Shown here: positions 53,353 through 61,784 of the stretch, in pieces
How positions within the stretch are numbered: position 1 is the first letter of the stretch
Layout: every line of letters starts with the position of its first letter
Assembly: GCA_048498555.1 (NCBI GenBank)
Contig: JBEHXT010000001.1
Coordinates: 1 to 64,000 of the forward strand
Direction of reading: 5' to 3'
Origin: Danxiaibacter sp048498555
Lineage (GTDB): Bacteria; Bacteroidota; Bacteroidia; Chitinophagales; Chitinophagaceae
DNA: 64,000 nt
Program-made: the position numbers and the translations under genes
Notes under the pieces: model-generated
What the model was told of the DNA's origin: nothing
What the model saw: the letters and a program-made list of their open reading frames with translations, nothing else
The model's database searches: none

Positions 53353-54492
53353 TTAAAATTCTTCACCGTGCGTTTGGCGAATAATGCGCCCTGTAAGTGA
53401 TGGAAAATACCTGAGAGCCTGTATTGTAAAATTGGTTAGCCAACTTTTTCCAAACAATGACTGAATAATCCGCCCTGCTCTTAACCTGCTTTCGAATGCT
53501 TTGTGCCATTGCTGTTCGTATAGTTTCTCCATCTCCTCACGCTTTAACGAACCTTCGAGAAAATCAATGGTTAGTGCAGCGGCAATTTTGCTGCTTCTAA
53601 GCGCCATACTCATGCCGTTGCCACACAATGGCGTAATAAGCCCGGCTGCGTCGCCCAGCATCAGCATGTGATTCTCCACGCAGCTTTTTTTCATAAAACT
53701 TATCTGGGAAATACTTAGCGGTTTTTCATACAATATTTCCGCTTTGTTGAACACTTCCTTTAAAAATGGATTTTTCATCAACACTTGTTCTTCCAAATGA
53801 CCGATACTTTTTCCGTTAGACTGCAAATTGTGAGCGGAGGTGAGATAGCAAATGCAGTATTTATCTTCTTCTATCGGTGATACGCCACAATAACCATCAG
53901 CAAAATTATGCAGCGCTATTACATTACGTGGAGCATTGAGCTTGGCGTGATATTTTACAGCGAGATAATTGTTCAGCGCATTGGGCTTCTCTTTCACAAA
54001 ATCCCTTTTCCATTTAACATCCAGGTTGGTGCGCTTTCCAAATGCACAGCAGCACGCCAGCGTTCTTACATTTACTTTGTCTGACAAAACAGAAAACCTG
54101 TCATTTTCAAAACATATATCCTGTACCGTTGTATTCTCAAATATAACAACGCCGTTGGCCCTGGCTATTTTAGCCAGCTCATCATCTATTAGGTAACGGC
54201 TTATGCCGAACCCTCCAAGCGGAAGCTTTCGTTGAATACTGCGGCCGCCTGGCGCAGATACAATTAATTCATCTATTAGTGGGAGATTCCAGCTTTTCAA
54301 CGGCAATCCAATTTCCGCCAGGAAGTTCCATGATTCAAGGCTGATATATTCGCCACAGACTTTATGAAACGGGTAAGCTTCTTTTTCAAAAAGCACAACA
54401 CTGTAACCGGCTTTGGCCAAAAGAATAGCGGCCGAAAGCCCCGCAAGGCCGCCGCCGATAATTGATACATCATATCGCCCCTGCGCGCTCAT
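53353..54492 (-). CDS. FAD-dependent oxidoreductase of the type III PKS operon
   Basis: From the ATG at 54492, a 379-residue flavoprotein of the geranylgeranyl-reductase/aromatic-hydroxylase group. The FAD-binding loop is YDVSIIGGGLAGLSAAILL at the N-terminus, FEKEAYPFHKVCGEYIS follows (a GGR-type C-G-E signature), and the second FAD motif is MLMLGDAAGLITPLCGNGMS. It overlaps the methyltransferase stop by four bases (ATGA), so it is translationally coupled. It probably reduces or oxidises the polyketide or its prenyl chain. The longer reading frame to 54525 is not used. Confidence 0.9.
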   Translation of the reverse strand: MSAQGRYDVSIIGGGLAGLSAAILLAKAGYSVVLFEKEAYPFHKVCGEYISLESWNFLAEIGLPLKSWNLPLIDELIVSAPGGRSIQRKLPLGGFGISRYLIDDELAKIARANGVVIFENTTVQDICFENDRFSVLSDKVNVRTLACCCAFGKRTNLDVKWKRDFVKEKPNALNNYLAVKYHAKLNAPRNVIALHNFADGYCGVSPIEEDKYCICYLTSAHNLQSNGKSIGHLEEQVLMKNPFLKEVFNKAEILYEKPLSISQISFMKKSCVENHMLMLGDAAGLITPLCGNGMSMALRSSKIAAALTIDFLEGSLKREEMEKLYEQQWHKAFESRLRAGRIIQSLFGKSWLTNFTIQALRYFPSLTGRIIRQTHGEEF

Positions 54493-55193
54493 ACGCGAAC
54501 TATAATAAGGAAACGGAAGGCCCATTTCCAGTGAATGGTATAATTGGTAATCCCAGCCTGTTTAAGCAATTGCCTCCACTCCTGTCTCGAAAAACCTCTT
54601 GCTACAGACACCGATGCATCATGTTTAACAAGGTACGACCTGGAAAACAGACTGGTAAGCCATTTTATAGAATAAAATGCAACAGGGTGCCGCTGCAGGT
54701 CATTGATGAAAAATCCTATGCTGGCATTCTTTTTCATCCATACAAGCATTTCAACCAATTGCTCATTGCTAAAATGATGGCAAAATAACGAATTGAAAAT
54801 AATGGAAGGCCGTTCAGTATTTTGGAAATCTACCAACCTGTAATCGCTGTTAATAAATATTTTTCCCGGAAGGCCTGCGCAGTGTTGTTCAGCGAATTCT
54901 ATACATGCTTTGTTAAGATCGATGCCTGTGTAAGTAAGTGCGTAAGTACCTCTATTATTCCATTGATGGATGGCCCGAAGGTTATCACCACCGCCACATC
55001 CGATCTCAGCGATGCGGACTGGATACGTAGTTAAATGCAACAACTTCTTTACGCCTTCTAAAGTGATCGCATGGCCGCCGAGCCACGTGTTGATAGTATT
55101 TAACTCCCGCAGACAGGTTTCCCAATCACTGAATGGGATATCCGGCTCATCGATTAACTCTGTTTGCGCGGACCTTTGGGCAAACCTGCTCAT
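54489..55193 (-). CDS. Class I SAM-dependent methyltransferase
   Basis: A 234-residue enzyme with SAM-binding motif I AEIGCGGGDNLRAI (about 56-69) and YTGIDLNKACIEFAEQ for motif II, followed by IIFNSLFCHHFSN (motif IV). The target is unknown, but the gene overlaps the polyketide synthase stop by four bases (ATGA) and leads into the flavoprotein gene the same way. O- or C-methylation of the polyketide is inferred. Confidence 0.9.
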   Translation of the reverse strand: MSRFAQRSAQTELIDEPDIPFSDWETCLRELNTINTWLGGHAITLEGVKKLLHLTTYPVRIAEIGCGGGDNLRAIHQWNNRGTYALTYTGIDLNKACIEFAEQHCAGLPGKIFINSDYRLVDFQNTERPSIIFNSLFCHHFSNEQLVEMLVWMKKNASIGFFINDLQRHPVAFYSIKWLTSLFSRSYLVKHDASVSVARGFSRQEWRQLLKQAGITNYTIHWKWAFRFLIIVRV

Positions 55194-56275
55194 TGCTCAA
55201 GTATTAAGGTTTCCATAGTTAAGCCAGGACCGAATGCTGCAGCAAATATCCTTTCGCTTTTTCCTTTTACCTGAGCCATTATTTCTTTCAGCACAAAGAG
55301 TATTGTTGGAGAAGACATATTGCCGTAATCATTCAGCACATTAAATGAGGCAGCAAGATCGCCATCCTGCAAGCACAATTCCTTTTGAATGGTTTCAAGT
55401 ATTTTTTTCCCACCGGGATGTATTGCCCATTTGGTGATATCACTTTTTTGCATACCCGTTGCTTCGAGCGCATTTTTTAGCAATGGGCTTATTCCGTCTC
55501 TAATGAGTTGCGGAATATAAGCGCTTAAGCGCATCAGGAAACCCTGCCCTGAAAGATGCCAGGCCATATCTTGTTGCCCCTGCAATGCTACTTCTGAATG
55601 AAAACCTTTAATGGATAAGCCATCCAGCGGACAGCTGTCGCCTGTTACCAACACAGCCGCCGCACCATCGCCAAACAATAAACTGGAAGCGATATTATCC
55701 ATTTCATTGCCTTTTTGAAAATGCAGCGTGCAAAGTTCCGTACAGACGATGAGCACTTTTGCATTTTGGTCAGACCTGCAAATAGCATCGGCAAGCTTCA
55801 GCGCGTGAACCGCTGCATAACACCCCATAAAATTTATTGAGCTGCGCTGAATGGCGGATGATAATTGTAACTGTTGCATGATATTGATATCAAGGCCAGG
55901 CGCAGACATGCCCGTACAACTTACCGTTATAAGCCATGTGAGCTCTGTTTTATCAATATATCCATCCATGCATTGTTCGATAGCTTCTACGCTTAACGCT
56001 GGAGCATGCATTGCGTACCATTCCATTCTTTTCTCCAGCTTAGGAAATGGCTCCATGTCCATTGTTTGAGGATAGAACAAACGCTCTTGCAGGTTAACGG
56101 AATAATCTGGCATAACAGAGTAACGGGCCTCGATTCCGCATCGTTCATAGAGTAAAGCTACTTTCCGCCTGTCGTCTCCTTCAGGCTGATATGCGTTCAG
56201 CATAAATTCAAGAATATCCTGCTGACGATGACGGAACGCAGGTAACGCCGTTCCTATGGAAATGATTTTACTCAA
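55190..56275 (-). CDS. Type III polyketide synthase (chalcone-synthase-like)
   Basis: A 361-residue synthase that condenses malonyl-CoA onto a starter acyl group. The full catalytic triad is present: Cys152 (FMGCYAAVHAL), His286 (WAIHPGGKKIL) and Asn319 (LNDYGNMSSPTILFVL). The start is TTG at the conserved MSKIISIGTALPAF; an in-frame stop lies four codons upstream and the next Met is residue 25, so the TTG start is well supported. It follows the UbiA-like gene by 59 bases and overlaps the methyltransferase by four. The product is unknown; long-chain alkylpyrones or alkylresorcinols are usual for bacterial members. Confidence 0.94.
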   Translation of the reverse strand: MSKIISIGTALPAFRHRQQDILEFMLNAYQPEGDDRRKVALLYERCGIEARYSVMPDYSVNLQERLFYPQTMDMEPFPKLEKRMEWYAMHAPALSVEAIEQCMDGYIDKTELTWLITVSCTGMSAPGLDINIMQQLQLSSAIQRSSINFMGCYAAVHALKLADAICRSDQNAKVLIVCTELCTLHFQKGNEMDNIASSLLFGDGAAAVLVTGDSCPLDGLSIKGFHSEVALQGQQDMAWHLSGQGFLMRLSAYIPQLIRDGISPLLKNALEATGMQKSDITKWAIHPGGKKILETIQKELCLQDGDLAASFNVLNDYGNMSSPTILFVLKEIMAQVKGKSERIFAAAFGPGLTMETLILEQ

Positions 56276-56334
56276 AGGGTGTTATTTATTGTATAAACGA
56301 ATAGGCAAGGAATAAGGTTGTCACTTTTGCAACA

Positions 56335-57198
56335 TTATTTTACAACATGATTAAGCAGGTATAGCAAGATAAATGCGCAATTAACGCTTGTTGCCGCCAC
56401 CATGTTCATCCTCATGGCATAATAAAAACTTGCATTTGCACTATCTGCCAATACCTTTCTCCACCACGAAACAAAATATATAACAATGGGCAAAAAGAAC
56501 AACTGCATTAGCCAGAACTGATAATTTTTCTGTTGTCCGTTAAAATACACTAACAACAAAAAATCAGCCAATATATACATGATGCCGCTGAAAACAAATG
56601 TCCCTCTTATACCTAACAAATAACTGATGGTACGTACACCATCTTTATAATCCTGTTCATGCTGGTACACCTGTGTTAGAGGGTAAAAACCGCCAAACAG
56701 TAAAGAACTTACCAGCATACCGAGCCACGGCACAGACGCATGGCTAACAGACGCGCCTTTATGCACCATAAAAAAGGTAATGGCACCCTGGAACAATATA
56801 ACAGTAAGGAAACCTGTTATGGGATATTTCTTCAGCCTTATTCCCCGATAACTATAGGCCCGTGAGGCTAGAATATTGGCGATGATACAGGCAGCAAAAA
56901 TGGTATTGACAAAAAAACTCACCACAACACAAATGAAATCCAGTGCCAGTGTTACATAAAACAGATCTTTTGTAGCCATCGGTGGTTTTTCAAGCATGCC
57001 AATGCTTTCTTCATCACGGTCCATATAACTGTTGTAACCATTGCTTGCAGGGTACATGATGAAGTGCAGGATCACAAACACCAACGCGGCCTTGCCATAG
57101 TTTATATCAGGAACCTGGCTTAATGAGAAAAAATAGACCGGCATAAGAAAAAAAGAAAACGGAATACGCAGCAGTGTGATGGTGCTTTTACTCAGCAT
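56335..57198 (-). CDS. UbiA-like membrane prenyltransferase
   Basis: A 287-residue protein with about eight membrane segments. The first aspartate motif reads NSYMDRDEESIG (about 54-65) where UbiA has NDxxDxxxD, and the second reads DYKDG (about 183-187). Both acidic motifs that bind prenyl diphosphate through Mg are thus kept in modified form. It is the first gene of the four-gene type III PKS operon. It may attach an isoprenoid chain to the aromatic product; this is inference, and a few UbiA-like proteins have other roles. Confidence 0.85.
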   Translation of the reverse strand: MLSKSTITLLRIPFSFFLMPVYFFSLSQVPDINYGKAALVFVILHFIMYPASNGYNSYMDRDEESIGMLEKPPMATKDLFYVTLALDFICVVVSFFVNTIFAACIIANILASRAYSYRGIRLKKYPITGFLTVILFQGAITFFMVHKGASVSHASVPWLGMLVSSLLFGGFYPLTQVYQHEQDYKDGVRTISYLLGIRGTFVFSGIMYILADFLLLVYFNGQQKNYQFWLMQLFFLPIVIYFVSWWRKVLADSANASFYYAMRMNMVAATSVNCAFILLYLLNHVVK

Positions 57199-57247
57199 AC
57201 AACAATATAAGCTTTTTTAGATTATCAAGCATTGGCAAGGTTATATT

Positions 57248-57402
57248 AAGTACGAATTAAGAAGTACGAAGTACCTCATTACATGCTGTTCATTTAGTGA
57301 AATCTTTAAAAAGAATATAGGATTGCTTGTCGGAAAAATCTACGAGGTTTGAAAAAAGAAAACCGAGCGAACAATGTACTTCGTACTTCTTAATTCGTAC
57401 TT
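57248..57402. repeat. Perfect 27-base inverted repeat
   Basis: The arms at 57248-57274 and 57376-57402 are exact reverse complements with the core GTACGAATTAAGAAGTACGA and are about 101 bases apart. It lies upstream of the UbiA/PKS operon and downstream of the DUF6526 gene. It is probably a small non-autonomous repeat; as RNA it would form a long stem. Confidence 0.8.
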
Positions 57403-57435
57403 TAACCGACGACTTTTTACTTTAAATATCAACTA

Positions 57436-57870
57436 TTAAACTCTCATTTCATCTGGCAGCCAATGTTGTATGCTTCGTTTGATAGCATCAGGAGAAAGGT
57501 TCTCTGCTATGGCTTTATTAATTAATGCAACTAACTCTTCGTCCCCCGCAAACCTAAGTGCGGCGAGTTGTTTGAATGACAATTTATGTTCTATTTCCTC
57601 CAGGCGCCTTCCGGTGAGCACATAGTACCTAAATCTTAATTCAATGCGTACAATCCTGTTCTGGTTAGTTAATGCGTAATGCTGCCTTAACATAAACGAC
57701 AGCCATCCAAGCATTATAAATATGGCCGCCACGGCCAGCCACATAAGGTTCTGCTCATTACCGGAAAAGTAGTTATGCAGACTCCACACTAACAAAGCCA
57801 ATACAACCGGATAAAAGATAAAATGATGCGGCGGATAGTATTTTACGTGATTTTTATAGTTCTGCTTCAT
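57436..57870 (-). CDS. DUF6526-family membrane protein
   Basis: A 144-residue protein with two membrane helices (about 17-33 and 42-60), a short amphipathic part (ALTNQNRIVRIELRFRYYVL) and a C-terminal helical region (LSFKQLAALRFAGDEELVAL). I associate it with DUF6526, present in many Bacteroidota and of unknown function. It may not belong to the PKS operon, because a gap with an inverted repeat separates them. Confidence 0.75.
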   Translation of the reverse strand: MKQNYKNHVKYYPPHHFIFYPVVLALLVWSLHNYFSGNEQNLMWLAVAAIFIMLGWLSFMLRQHYALTNQNRIVRIELRFRYYVLTGRRLEEIEHKLSFKQLAALRFAGDEELVALINKAIAENLSPDAIKRSIQHWLPDEMRV

Positions 57871-58074
57871 ACCCTATTGTTATAAAATTTATACCACATG
57901 CAAATTAAAAGGCTCACAATGCAGTTTTCTAAGATAGATACATGAGAGGGGAAGTTTATCCCCACACTTTGCATTGTAATACCATCAAGCGGCTTCAGAT
58001 TGAACTATTGAACGATTTAAGCACATTAAAAAATGGATGGTAGCCTTTTTGTGTTATAACAGGTAAAGCTGTTC

Positions 58075-59031
58075 ATGAAAAAAATTACACTAAAGGGCAT
58101 TTGGGAAGTAATTAAAAATACGTTCAGTTGTTTTATTAATGATAAAGTAACCAAACTAAGTGGTTCGCTGGCATACTTCACCGTTTTCTCGATGGGCCCG
58201 TTGCTGGTAGTAATGATTTCTTTCTGCGGCCTGTTCCTGGGAAAAGAAGCTGTTGAGGGGCAGGTGTATAGCGTATTAAGAAATTTTATTGGACAGGATA
58301 CTGCATTGCAGCTGCAACATATAATTGAAAATGCGGCTATAGGTGGTAAAAGCAAACTGGCTGCAATCATTGGCGTAATTACCCTGGTAATTGGTGCTAC
58401 CTCCATTTTCGCCGAGATACAGGATTCCATCAATATTATCTGGGGTATAAAGCCCAAGCCCAAAAAAGGTCTGGTAAAAATGTTGCTTAACAGGCTGCTG
58501 TCTTTTTCGGTGATTATCAGCCTTGGATTTTTGTTGCTGGTATCACTTGTTGTCTCCGGCGTTATAGAAGCGCTGAACAAGCGCCTGCAGGCTGCTTATC
58601 CGGATGTAACGATCGTTGTTTTTTACGTAACCAATTTGGTGCTTACGCTCGTTATTAGCATGGTGATCTTCGGCGTGATCTTCAAGGTGCTTCCCGATGC
58701 GCGGATAAAATGGAAAGATGTAATGTCTGGCGCTTTTGTAACCTCACTGCTTTTCCTGCTGGGAAAATTTTTGATCTCCTTTTATATTTCACGGAGCCAT
58801 GTGGGTAGCACGTATGGTACTGCCGGCTCGTTGGTGGTATTGTTACTGTGGGTTTATTACTCTTCGGTGATACTCTACTTCGGGGCAGAGTTTACAAAAG
58901 CTTACGCCGTTAAATATGGATCCGAAATCCTGCCTAATTCCTACGCAGTTACAATGAAGCAGGTTGAAGTGGAAACCGGCAAGGCTTCCGTGCAGGAAAA
59001 GGAAAAAATTATACCTAAAAATAAGGCGTAA
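58075..59031 (+). CDS. YihY/BrkB-family inner-membrane protein
   Basis: A 318-residue protein with six membrane segments. Family blocks are KLSGSLAYFTVFSMGPLLVV, ATSIFAEIQDSINIIWGIKP, FKVLPDARIKWKDVMSGAFV and GTAGSLVVLLLWVYYSSVIL followed by YFGAEFTKAYA. The family is often mislabelled ribonuclease BN. Role unknown; transport is suspected. It stands alone and is convergent with the HD-oxygenase gene, 15 bases away. Confidence 0.92.
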   Translation: MKKITLKGIWEVIKNTFSCFINDKVTKLSGSLAYFTVFSMGPLLVVMISFCGLFLGKEAVEGQVYSVLRNFIGQDTALQLQHIIENAAIGGKSKLAAIIGVITLVIGATSIFAEIQDSINIIWGIKPKPKKGLVKMLLNRLLSFSVIISLGFLLLVSLVVSGVIEALNKRLQAAYPDVTIVVFYVTNLVLTLVISMVIFGVIFKVLPDARIKWKDVMSGAFVTSLLFLLGKFLISFYISRSHVGSTYGTAGSLVVLLLWVYYSSVILYFGAEFTKAYAVKYGSEILPNSYAVTMKQVEVETGKASVQEKEKIIPKNKA

Positions 59032-59046
59032 AAAACCTGTGCCGCG

Positions 59047-59622
59047 TTATTGCTGGCGCATTAAATACTCAAACGTAAGGCGTTTCATCATGTCAACATC
59101 CTTAGGGTCAACAGGCGTTTCGGTGTCTTTCCCCAGGTCGTCCCATTCACGGATTTTTATATAACTCGCCAGCAACGGATCTTTTGCATAGCTGGCCGCC
59201 TCTTCGGCGGTCATAGGGCCACCCTGGTATTCAAGTGTTTTTTTGCTGGCATCAGATAGTTTATCGTAGTAGCCTTCTTCTACGCAAGTCAGGTAACGTT
59301 TTGTATCTACATGGCTGGCAACCAGGTCCGCAATTTTTTCAGAAAAACCGTGCTGTAGTAAATATTCACGCCCCAGCTTATCATGGTCTTTTCTGCCATA
59401 ACCACCCATATCTTCCGCATGCTCCAGAAAATGCCCGATATCATGAAAGAAAGCCGCTAGCACCATATCATCCTCTGCGTGTTCGTTTATGGCAAGCTTA
59501 GCACACTGTACCATATGCATTAACTGCGTCACTCCTTCTCCATAACCTTCGTCACCATACTTATCATACAGGCTGAAAACTTCTTCCACTTTCCGCTGAA
59601 TTAATACTGGATCTTTCGTCAT
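59047..59622 (-). CDS. PhnZ-like HD-domain mixed-valent diiron oxygenase
   Basis: A 191-residue protein close to PhnZ, the oxygenase that cleaves 2-amino-1-hydroxyethylphosphonate to glycine and phosphate. All six diiron ligands that I know for PhnZ have counterparts: His36, His60, Asp61, His80, His104 and Asp161, with the same spacing. EDMGGYGRKDHDKLG and LSDASKKTLEYQGGPM are nearly word-for-word family signatures. No phnY hydroxylase or phosphonate transporter is found in the window, so the substrate may be another phosphonate or a different inositol-like compound. Confidence 0.88.
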   Translation of the reverse strand: MTKDPVLIQRKVEEVFSLYDKYGDEGYGEGVTQLMHMVQCAKLAINEHAEDDMVLAAFFHDIGHFLEHAEDMGGYGRKDHDKLGREYLLQHGFSEKIADLVASHVDTKRYLTCVEEGYYDKLSDASKKTLEYQGGPMTAEEAASYAKDPLLASYIKIREWDDLGKDTETPVDPKDVDMMKRLTFEYLMRQQ

Positions 59623-59979
59623 AGCACAATATTTTGATCAGAATAATTTTTGTTCAATCAAATAAGCAGTTAAATTATACTAAACAAAAGAACATACATT
59701 CCTCCTGCTATTCAATTAAAATTCAATTAACATAAAACAAAAATATCTTCTCAAACATCTTTATTAGCAACAGTTAACGTTAACTAATCATTAATTTAAG
59801 ACCAACTGGATATCATCAAAGAACGTTCAGATTAAGTAAGTTATACTAAACTTTTCATAACACATTTTTTTTAGTATCTTTTGATGCTGCTAAAGTATGT
59901 TAGTGGTTCCCATTGAGCACGTTGAAAAAATGCAGTGAATTAATGCTTTTAAAAATGAAAAAAACAAGCTACATTCAAT

Positions 59980-60025
59980 AAACAATTATATAAGCTTTCG
60001 GTTTTTAATGCTTGTATAATTGTTT
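59980..60025. repeat. Long hairpin in a gene-free stretch
   Basis: AAACAATTATATAAGC and GCTTGTATAATTGTTT match as reverse complements at 15 of 16 bases around a 14-base loop. The structure is stable but AT-rich and lacks a T-run. It may be part of a small RNA or a repeat footprint. Confidence 0.55.
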
Positions 60026-60340
60026 AAATTAGAAGTAATTAATCCAGCCCCTAACGTTGTCCCGAGAATTGGAATAGCTGCATAAATGTGCGTCTGTTAT
60101 GGGAGCCAGGTGAACATGATCTTTAACACTAACATTAAACTTACATACGATCTTTATATTAGCGTACCTTTGAGGGTATATCCGGCCGCTGTTTTTACAG
60201 TGGCCTTATTGTTTAAATGTAGCTGCATCAGCCTTCCACAAATGACAAAACTATTTGAAATTTGAATTGTAAGTTTGAGACGAACAAACCACCCCGGAAA
60301 CATATGGATAATATTTTTGGCCGGATAAATTAGCCTGGCT

Positions 60341-60373
60341 TACAAAAAACAAAGCCGCTGGCATACCAACGGC
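60341..60373 (-). terminator. Intrinsic terminator after the DsbA-like gene
   Basis: On the minus strand GCCGTTGG and CCAGCGGC pair (one G-U) around TATG, followed by TTTGTTTTTTG. This is a good factor-independent terminator for the leftward gene. Confidence 0.85.
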
Positions 60374-60402
60374 AATCATTTCAAATCTCAAATTCTAAAT
60401 CT

Positions 60403-61092
60403 TTACTTGCATTCACCATCCACCGTGCAAAAGCCGGCATCCCCTTCAAGCGCCGACTGCGCTTCATTCCAGCTTTGTTGCAATGCACCCAGAAATACTT
60501 CTGGAGGTTGCGCGCCCGATACTGCATATTTCTCATCAAAAACAAAAAACGGAACACCGCGAACCCCGATTTCTGCAGCCCTTTGCTGATCTGCGATCAC
60601 TTTATCTTCATAAATCCCCTCTTCCAACGCTTGTTTTACCTCATTTTGCTCCAGTCCTACTGTAGTGCCGATCGCGACAAGGGCATCTATATTACCTACA
60701 TCTTTTCCCTCAGTAAAGTATGCTTTAAGCAATGCCTCTTTCACTTGATCACCAACGCCATTTTTATTGGCGATATGAATTAACTGATGCGCCAATGCAG
60801 TATTGGCAACAACAGCCTTATCAAAATGATACTCCAGGCCCGCCTGTTTTGCCATGTCTGTAACCTGCTGGTTAACTTTCCGCGCGTATTCTAATGTCCA
60901 GCCCTTATGTTCCGCAAGGTATTGATCGATATGCGTGCCTGCCTTTGCCTGCAGTTCAGGATTTAATTGAAAACTTCGCCACGTTACAGTGATGTCATCT
61001 TTATGATCGAATTGCTTAAGTGCCGCCTCAAATTTGCGTTTGCCGATGTAGCAAAACGGGCACATAATATCGCTCCAAATCTCAACATTCAT
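60403..61092 (-). CDS. DsbA-family oxidoreductase (FrnE-like)
   Basis: A cytosolic DsbA/HCCA2-isomerase-like protein of 229 residues. The active site CPFC is at Cys11-Cys14 (SDIMCPFCYIGKRKFE), and the cis-proline block GVRGVPFFVFDEKYAVSG follows the helical insert. It has no signal peptide, as in FrnE proteins that aid redox stress survival. It is downstream of two YceI genes on the same strand, but a hairpin terminator lies between, so it may be only partly coexpressed. Confidence 0.9.
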   Translation of the reverse strand: MNVEIWSDIMCPFCYIGKRKFEAALKQFDHKDDITVTWRSFQLNPELQAKAGTHIDQYLAEHKGWTLEYARKVNQQVTDMAKQAGLEYHFDKAVVANTALAHQLIHIANKNGVGDQVKEALLKAYFTEGKDVGNIDALVAIGTTVGLEQNEVKQALEEGIYEDKVIADQQRAAEIGVRGVPFFVFDEKYAVSGAQPPEVFLGALQQSWNEAQSALEGDAGFCTVDGECK

Positions 61093-61104
61093 ATTCGTAT
61101 ATTT

Positions 61105-61147
61105 TAAAAATTGCCGGCTTCAGTGTTAAGTAAGCTGCAACCGGCAA
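61105..61147 (-). terminator. Terminator-like hairpin after the YceI gene
   Basis: On the minus strand TTGCCGG and CCGGCAA pair around a loop of 23 bases, followed by TTTTTAAAA. The long loop makes it weaker than the others. It lies between the secreted YceI gene and the DsbA-like gene. Confidence 0.6.
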
Positions 61148-61165
61148 CTTTCTAATGAATTCAAA

Positions 61166-61735
61166 TTAGCTGCCGAATTCTCCGTCAGCAACAATAGTCA
61201 CTTCTTCACTCAACATAGCTTCAGGAAATTTACCACCAATGCTGAAATCAGAACGCTTGATAGAACCCGTTACACGGAAACCCGCGTCAGGTTTTTGGCT
61301 CATCGGGTTGTTGATAGTACCGCGGTGCCAAAGATCCAGGGTTACAGGCTTTGTAACACCATGTATAGTAAGGTTGCCGGAAACTTTGTATTTATTGGCG
61401 CCTGCTTTTACCAGAGAAGTACTTTTAAATGAAAGCTCAGGATAAGTTGCAACGTCAAAGAAATCTGCTGATTTCAAATGCTCATCTCTTTGCTGAACAC
61501 CTGTATTAATAGAGGCTGCCTTAGCTGTAAGCGTAAAAACTGCATCGCTAAAATCTGCTTTTGAAGAAACGATAGTTGCATCAAAATCGGTGAATGCACC
61601 GGAAACAGTTGATACACCAAGATGGGTGATGTCAAATTTAAGCTGCGTATGAGCTTTGTCTGATTTCCAGGTTGTTTGTCCGAAGCCTGCAACTGCAATG
61701 GTTACAGCAATAAAGAGTGCGCTGATTTTTTTCAT
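61166..61735 (-). CDS. Secreted YceI-family protein
   Basis: A 189-residue lipocalin-like protein that should bind a polyisoprenoid or other lipid. The signal peptide (MKKISALFIAVTIAVAGFGQ) is followed by TTWKSDKAHTQLKFDITHLG and VSGNLTIHGVTKPVTLDL, both YceI hallmarks. It is the second of two YceI genes in a row (50-base gap); the first lacks a signal peptide, so the two work in different compartments. Confidence 0.92.
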   Translation of the reverse strand: MKKISALFIAVTIAVAGFGQTTWKSDKAHTQLKFDITHLGVSTVSGAFTDFDATIVSSKADFSDAVFTLTAKAASINTGVQQRDEHLKSADFFDVATYPELSFKSTSLVKAGANKYKVSGNLTIHGVTKPVTLDLWHRGTINNPMSQKPDAGFRVTGSIKRSDFSIGGKFPEAMLSEEVTIVADGEFGS

Positions 61736-61784
61736 AAATGCTCTGTAATGTTTGAATGGTATAATAAAGATTTACGTACGATGC

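Larger units (their letters stand above)
59623..60402. other. 780-base gap with hairpins and a possible short ORF
   Basis: Contains three structured items: a 16-base near-perfect hairpin (59980-60025), a GC-rich short hairpin (60184-60205) about 12 bases after TACCTTTG (60165-60172, an exact match to TAnnTTTG), and the terminator for the DsbA-like gene. An ATG at 60116 opens a 49-codon frame with a hydrophobic centre, which is not convincing. A small RNA gene is possible but unproven. Confidence 0.5.

Noticed and set aside
60116..60265. 49-codon frame with a hydrophobic centre
   Set aside because: It overlaps a likely hairpin and no family or strong ribosome site is seen.
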